DNA from: Nitrospira sp.
GTDB lineage: Bacteria; Nitrospirota; Nitrospiria; Nitrospirales; Nitrospiraceae
Direction: 5' to 3'
Assembly: GCA_005116745.1 (NCBI GenBank)
Contig: SWDS01000006.1
Span: 206,935-270,934, forward strand
Length of the DNA stretch: 64,000 nt
Of this stretch, positions 61,152-64,000 are shown piece after piece. Position numbers and translations under genes: made by a program. The notes under the pieces were generated by a model that worked only from the letters and a program-made list of their open reading frames with translations, searched no databases and was not told the DNA's origin. Every line of letters starts with the position of its first letter. Position 1 is the first letter of the stretch.

Positions 61152-61769
61152 ATGCAGAAGTCTGTCGTGGTGTGTCTAGACTTGGAAGGCGTGCTCGTGC
61201 CGGAGATCTGGATTAATGTCGCACGGAAGACCGGCATTGACGATTTAAAGATTACGACTCGCGAGATGCCCGATTACGACAAGCTCATGAGACAGCGGTT
61301 GCACATTCTCGATCGGCACGCGTTGAAGATCAGTGACATTCAAGATGTGATTGAAAAGATGGGGCCGTTAGACGGGGCGACTGAGTTCCTCGCATGGCTA
61401 CGGGAGCGTTGCCAAGTCATTATTCTGTCGGACACCTTCTATCAGTTCGCCCAGCCACTCATGCGACAGCTCGGCTTCCCAACTCTCTTTTGCCATCAGC
61501 TGGAGATCGATGGGAGTGGCCGCATTATGAATTACCACATGAGAATGCAGGATCCAAAGAAGCATGCTGTGGATGCGTTGAAATCGCTGAACTTTTATAC
61601 GATGGCCGCAGGTGACTCGTACAACGACACCACCATGCTCAGGGAAGCCGACGCCGGATTTTTCTTTTGTCCTCCCGAGCATCTACCAAAGGAGTTCCCT
61701 CAGTTTCCCGTGACGCAGACCTACGGCGAGCTGCAAGAGTGGTTTGCGAAAGCGGGCCATTTGCAATAG
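61152..61769 (+). CDS. thrH: Phosphoserine phosphatase/homoserine phosphotransferase, HAD family
   Basis: A 205-residue HAD enzyme very like ThrH: CLDLEGVLVPEIWINVARKT with the two catalytic aspartate-type positions (D-x-E variant), IILSDTFYQFAQPLMRQLGF, and AAGDSYNDTTMLREA. It removes phosphate from phosphoserine and can transfer it to homoserine. ATG 61152 has GAGGAGAGG upstream; the frame from 61134 is less likely. The length is normal. Confidence 0.9.
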   Translation: MQKSVVVCLDLEGVLVPEIWINVARKTGIDDLKITTREMPDYDKLMRQRLHILDRHALKISDIQDVIEKMGPLDGATEFLAWLRERCQVIILSDTFYQFAQPLMRQLGFPTLFCHQLEIDGSGRIMNYHMRMQDPKKHAVDALKSLNFYTMAAGDSYNDTTMLREADAGFFFCPPEHLPKEFPQFPVTQTYGELQEWFAKAGHLQ

Positions 61770-61842
61770 CGGGTGATAGACGGGGATTTAGAGGGTTCGA
61801 TGGAGATTCTTGGTGGAGTCGGTCACTGCGGCTAGCGGCCGC

Positions 61843-63555
61843 CTAGAAGTTGATCCAGAGCTGTGCATAGGCCCAATCTTGCCCAACGGCCCGGCCCCCC
61901 AAATTCCGCGAAATATAGGGACCAGGGAACAGATGGCCATAGCCGCCTTGAAAGGCCACCATGCCGGCCATGAAGAAGTGTGTCCAGACGACATCGACTT
62001 CGTCACCGATATGAGTTTCCGTGTTGTCGGGTTGTGAGAACACGTACACTCCTTGGCTTGCCCGGTACCAATTATCACGAGCGTTCGCAAGGTGGATGTT
62101 CGAGTACCAGAGTTCGATATGGTCGTTCGTGGTTGGGCGTGCTTGGAAGTTCCCTGAGAAACTCATCATATTCTTCCACGCGATGACATCCATGTATCCC
62201 ATGTGAATGTGATTCGTCGGGAAGAAGTTCTCAAACGTGTTGGCGGTCTTACAATCCCCATAGGCCGCGTTGAGGGTACAATTCGCTCGGCCGTCTCCTG
62301 AGGCATAGTCGAAATTAAAGGCGATTCGAGGTTTGCCTGGTAGGTTGAAGGCGGTATATCCGATCCAGTTTCTCGTGGCCCATGCATTGATGTGGAGACA
62401 CTTTCCCTCTCCTCCAGGGTCACCACAGAGGGCGCTAGCGCTCGCAGCGGTGTCCCCCATCTGACCGAACTGATAGACCACTTCGCTGGACGCATCGAAA
62501 TAGCCCTTTTTCATGGCCACACGTGTTCCGACGGTATGGCGAGTTTGATTGCCGTGCTTCGGGGTGCCCAGCCCCTGGGAAGAAATGTCTCCTCCGCCGA
62601 GGTTGCTCTTGTAATAGGCGTAGAATGGTTCTATCAAAAACCCAGGGACTGTCTTGATCTGGTTGTACAAGATAAAGAGGTCCGCATCTCCGGCCGCATT
62701 TCTTGCTTGACCTGTCCCCCCGATGTTTGGGTTTCCGCTCCCGAGGGCTGCTCCTTGTACCAGGTCCGTTTCTGCTGTCCGAAACCAGCCAGCATGGGTA
62801 TCCATGATGCTGTGGCTATACTGCACCATGACCCCGTCAAACGAGAAGCCTGTGTTGGCCCAATCGAAGTGGCCGAACAAGCTTTGGTCCCCGAAGACGA
62901 GATACTGCCGGCCTGCCTTCACTCCCAAATTTTGGATGCCGGCAAAATTACGGATCAGCATATAACCGGCTCGTACGCCGAGTGAGCAGACGGGTCTTCC
63001 TCCCGGGCTTGGCGTAGACCCGCATGTATGGATAATGGGGTCTCCATTGACCCCCGCGCCTCCGGCGCCGACCGGTGTGCCGTTTCCACCCCAGGTACGA
63101 GAATCAATCAGTTCAAGGTAGAAATTGACATCAGGGGACAGGTCGTAGCCGATACCCAGTCGGGTCATCTGTTGGACGAATTGATCATTGGCTTTACCGA
63201 GGAGGTTGTTTGGTGCAATGCCGGGCGCATTACATTGTCCAGCCGCTCCGATTCCGCCACCAAAACAGACGTTGTTGCGGTATTCAGGTCGGACCCGAAG
63301 ATCGGCGCGCATCCAGAGGTTGCGAAGGTCAAAGTTCCTTCCAGTTTTTGGATCAAATGGTTCGTAGGCTTCTTTTTGTGGGATCCCGCGGCCGATCACG
63401 ATTGGATTGGTGATCTTTTCGCCTGGTGGTAATTCAAAGGCGCTTTGGGCTGGACTACAAAGAGCAATAAGCCCAACCCCTGCTATCGTCGCCGTGAGGA
63501 GAACTGTCTGCCATTGTCCCTGTCGTGGTTCACGAGTCGTTTTGGGGGTATTCAT
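61843..63555 (-). CDS. Outer-membrane beta-barrel porin (alginate-export family type)
   Basis: A 570-residue protein with a signal peptide (VLLTATIAGVGLIALCSPAQSA). The mature part shows alternating short beta strands (WMRADLRVRPEYRNN, VKAGRQYLVFGDQSLFGHFD, HIELWYSNIHLANARDNWY) and ends with an aromatic residue (AYAQLWINF), typical for a barrel. The R-x-E-Y-R and G-R-Q-x-L-x-F-G-D patterns are those of the alginate-export-like family, abundant in Nitrospira. Substrate unknown. It is followed on the plus strand by thrH (convergent). Confidence 0.85.
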   Translation of the reverse strand: MNTPKTTREPRQGQWQTVLLTATIAGVGLIALCSPAQSAFELPPGEKITNPIVIGRGIPQKEAYEPFDPKTGRNFDLRNLWMRADLRVRPEYRNNVCFGGGIGAAGQCNAPGIAPNNLLGKANDQFVQQMTRLGIGYDLSPDVNFYLELIDSRTWGGNGTPVGAGGAGVNGDPIIHTCGSTPSPGGRPVCSLGVRAGYMLIRNFAGIQNLGVKAGRQYLVFGDQSLFGHFDWANTGFSFDGVMVQYSHSIMDTHAGWFRTAETDLVQGAALGSGNPNIGGTGQARNAAGDADLFILYNQIKTVPGFLIEPFYAYYKSNLGGGDISSQGLGTPKHGNQTRHTVGTRVAMKKGYFDASSEVVYQFGQMGDTAASASALCGDPGGEGKCLHINAWATRNWIGYTAFNLPGKPRIAFNFDYASGDGRANCTLNAAYGDCKTANTFENFFPTNHIHMGYMDVIAWKNMMSFSGNFQARPTTNDHIELWYSNIHLANARDNWYRASQGVYVFSQPDNTETHIGDEVDVVWTHFFMAGMVAFQGGYGHLFPGPYISRNLGGRAVGQDWAYAQLWINF

Positions 63556-63680
63556 ACTATACTCTGGAAAAGAATTGAGTTGATTTGCGCAGGTCCTTCA
63601 GCAGGAGGGGGGAAATAGAGGAGAAGCTCTCTAGTCCGTGTCCTCTTCGTGAAATCACGCATTGATGATGTGTGGTTATT

Positions 63681-63980
63681 TTATATCTGACCCAACTTGC
63701 TCATGGGTGTGGGGGCCTCCTCCGGAGGTGTCCCTGCAGCTGTAATCTCTTCTTCGGCTTCTTTTATGGAAGATTGAAGGTCTTGTTCGACCATTTTGAC
63801 TTCTTGCTGAATCATGTTCAGCTCTGGTTCTACGGACTTACGAAGGTCCTCAGCTGTATCTTTAAAGCCCTTAATGGCTTTGCCGACTTGGCGACCGACT
63901 TCAGGAAGTTGTTTGGGACCAAATAGGAGAAAGGCGATCACCAGAATAATTAAGATCTCGCTGGCTCCTAATCCAAACAT
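63681..63980 (-). CDS. tatA: Twin-arginine translocase subunit TatA/TatE type
   Basis: A 99-residue protein: one N-terminal membrane helix (GASEILIILVIAFLLFG), the conserved PKQLPEVGRQVGKAIKGFKD hinge and amphipathic helix, then an acidic tail. TatA forms the pore that exports folded proteins with twin-arginine signals. tatC is not in the window. The 125 bases downstream up to the porin start contain no gene. Confidence 0.9.
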   Translation of the reverse strand: MFGLGASEILIILVIAFLLFGPKQLPEVGRQVGKAIKGFKDTAEDLRKSVEPELNMIQQEVKMVEQDLQSSIKEAEEEITAAGTPPEEAPTPMSKLGQI

Positions 63981-64000
63981 GAATCACGGTACGAGAAAAG

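Overview
This window almost certainly comes from a Nitrospira chromosome, and specifically from a complete ammonia oxidiser (comammox) or a close relative. Two things support this. The first is a complex I operon with two NuoM subunits and an extended NuoL, the '2M' arrangement I know from Nitrospira. The second is an intact amoC gene (ammonia monooxygenase subunit C) whose three copper ligands are visible. amoA, amoB and nitrite oxidoreductase are not in the window, so the lifestyle is inferred and the comammox clade cannot be told.

Layout. 1-9021: distal half of a nuo operon (nuoG 3' end, I, J, K, L, M, M2, N). 9132-13936: a sensor kinase, a receiver and a hybrid kinase in an overlapping series, then a secreted phosphodiester glycosidase-like protein and a small lipoprotein. 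13972-16047: pyrE, a cbiX-type chelatase gene and amoC, all on the minus strand. 16530-17096: a lone DUF1566 protein. 17255-43477: a large block built around a CarH-type B12 photoreceptor/repressor. It holds a tetrahaem cytochrome, a cytochrome c-SUMF1 fusion, three further secreted SUMF1-domain proteins, two SmbP-like histidine-rich proteins, a cupredoxin, a photolyase, several SDR proteins, two cyclopropane-synthase-type methyltransferases, DUF1365, DUF1295, DUF2878, a lipocalin, two flavin oxidases and a glutathione peroxidase. Two divergent promoter pairs in this block share the same geometry and the same 11-bp repeat units, and a third related site lies near its far end.

43740-48391: small unknown genes, an RRM protein between direct repeats, three unknown accessory genes and a decayed serine recombinase whose end overlaps tRNA-Glu, which looks like an old tRNA-targeted island. 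48540-64000: ordinary chromosome (rfbC, HU, tRNA-Arg, tRNA-Lys, P450, YihY, cytochrome c, PSP1, EVE, thrH, outer-membrane porin, tatA) with several small conserved-looking unknowns.

The most interesting content is the CarH-linked block. It combines periplasmic haem, copper and metal-binding proteins and catalytically altered SUMF1 proteins with the DNA-repair and lipid-modification genes known from light and singlet-oxygen responses. The block also contains broken copies of cbiX (two pieces, on either side of the lipid genes) and of amoC. The amoC remnant is an internal deletion that keeps a 3' segment identical to the intact gene.
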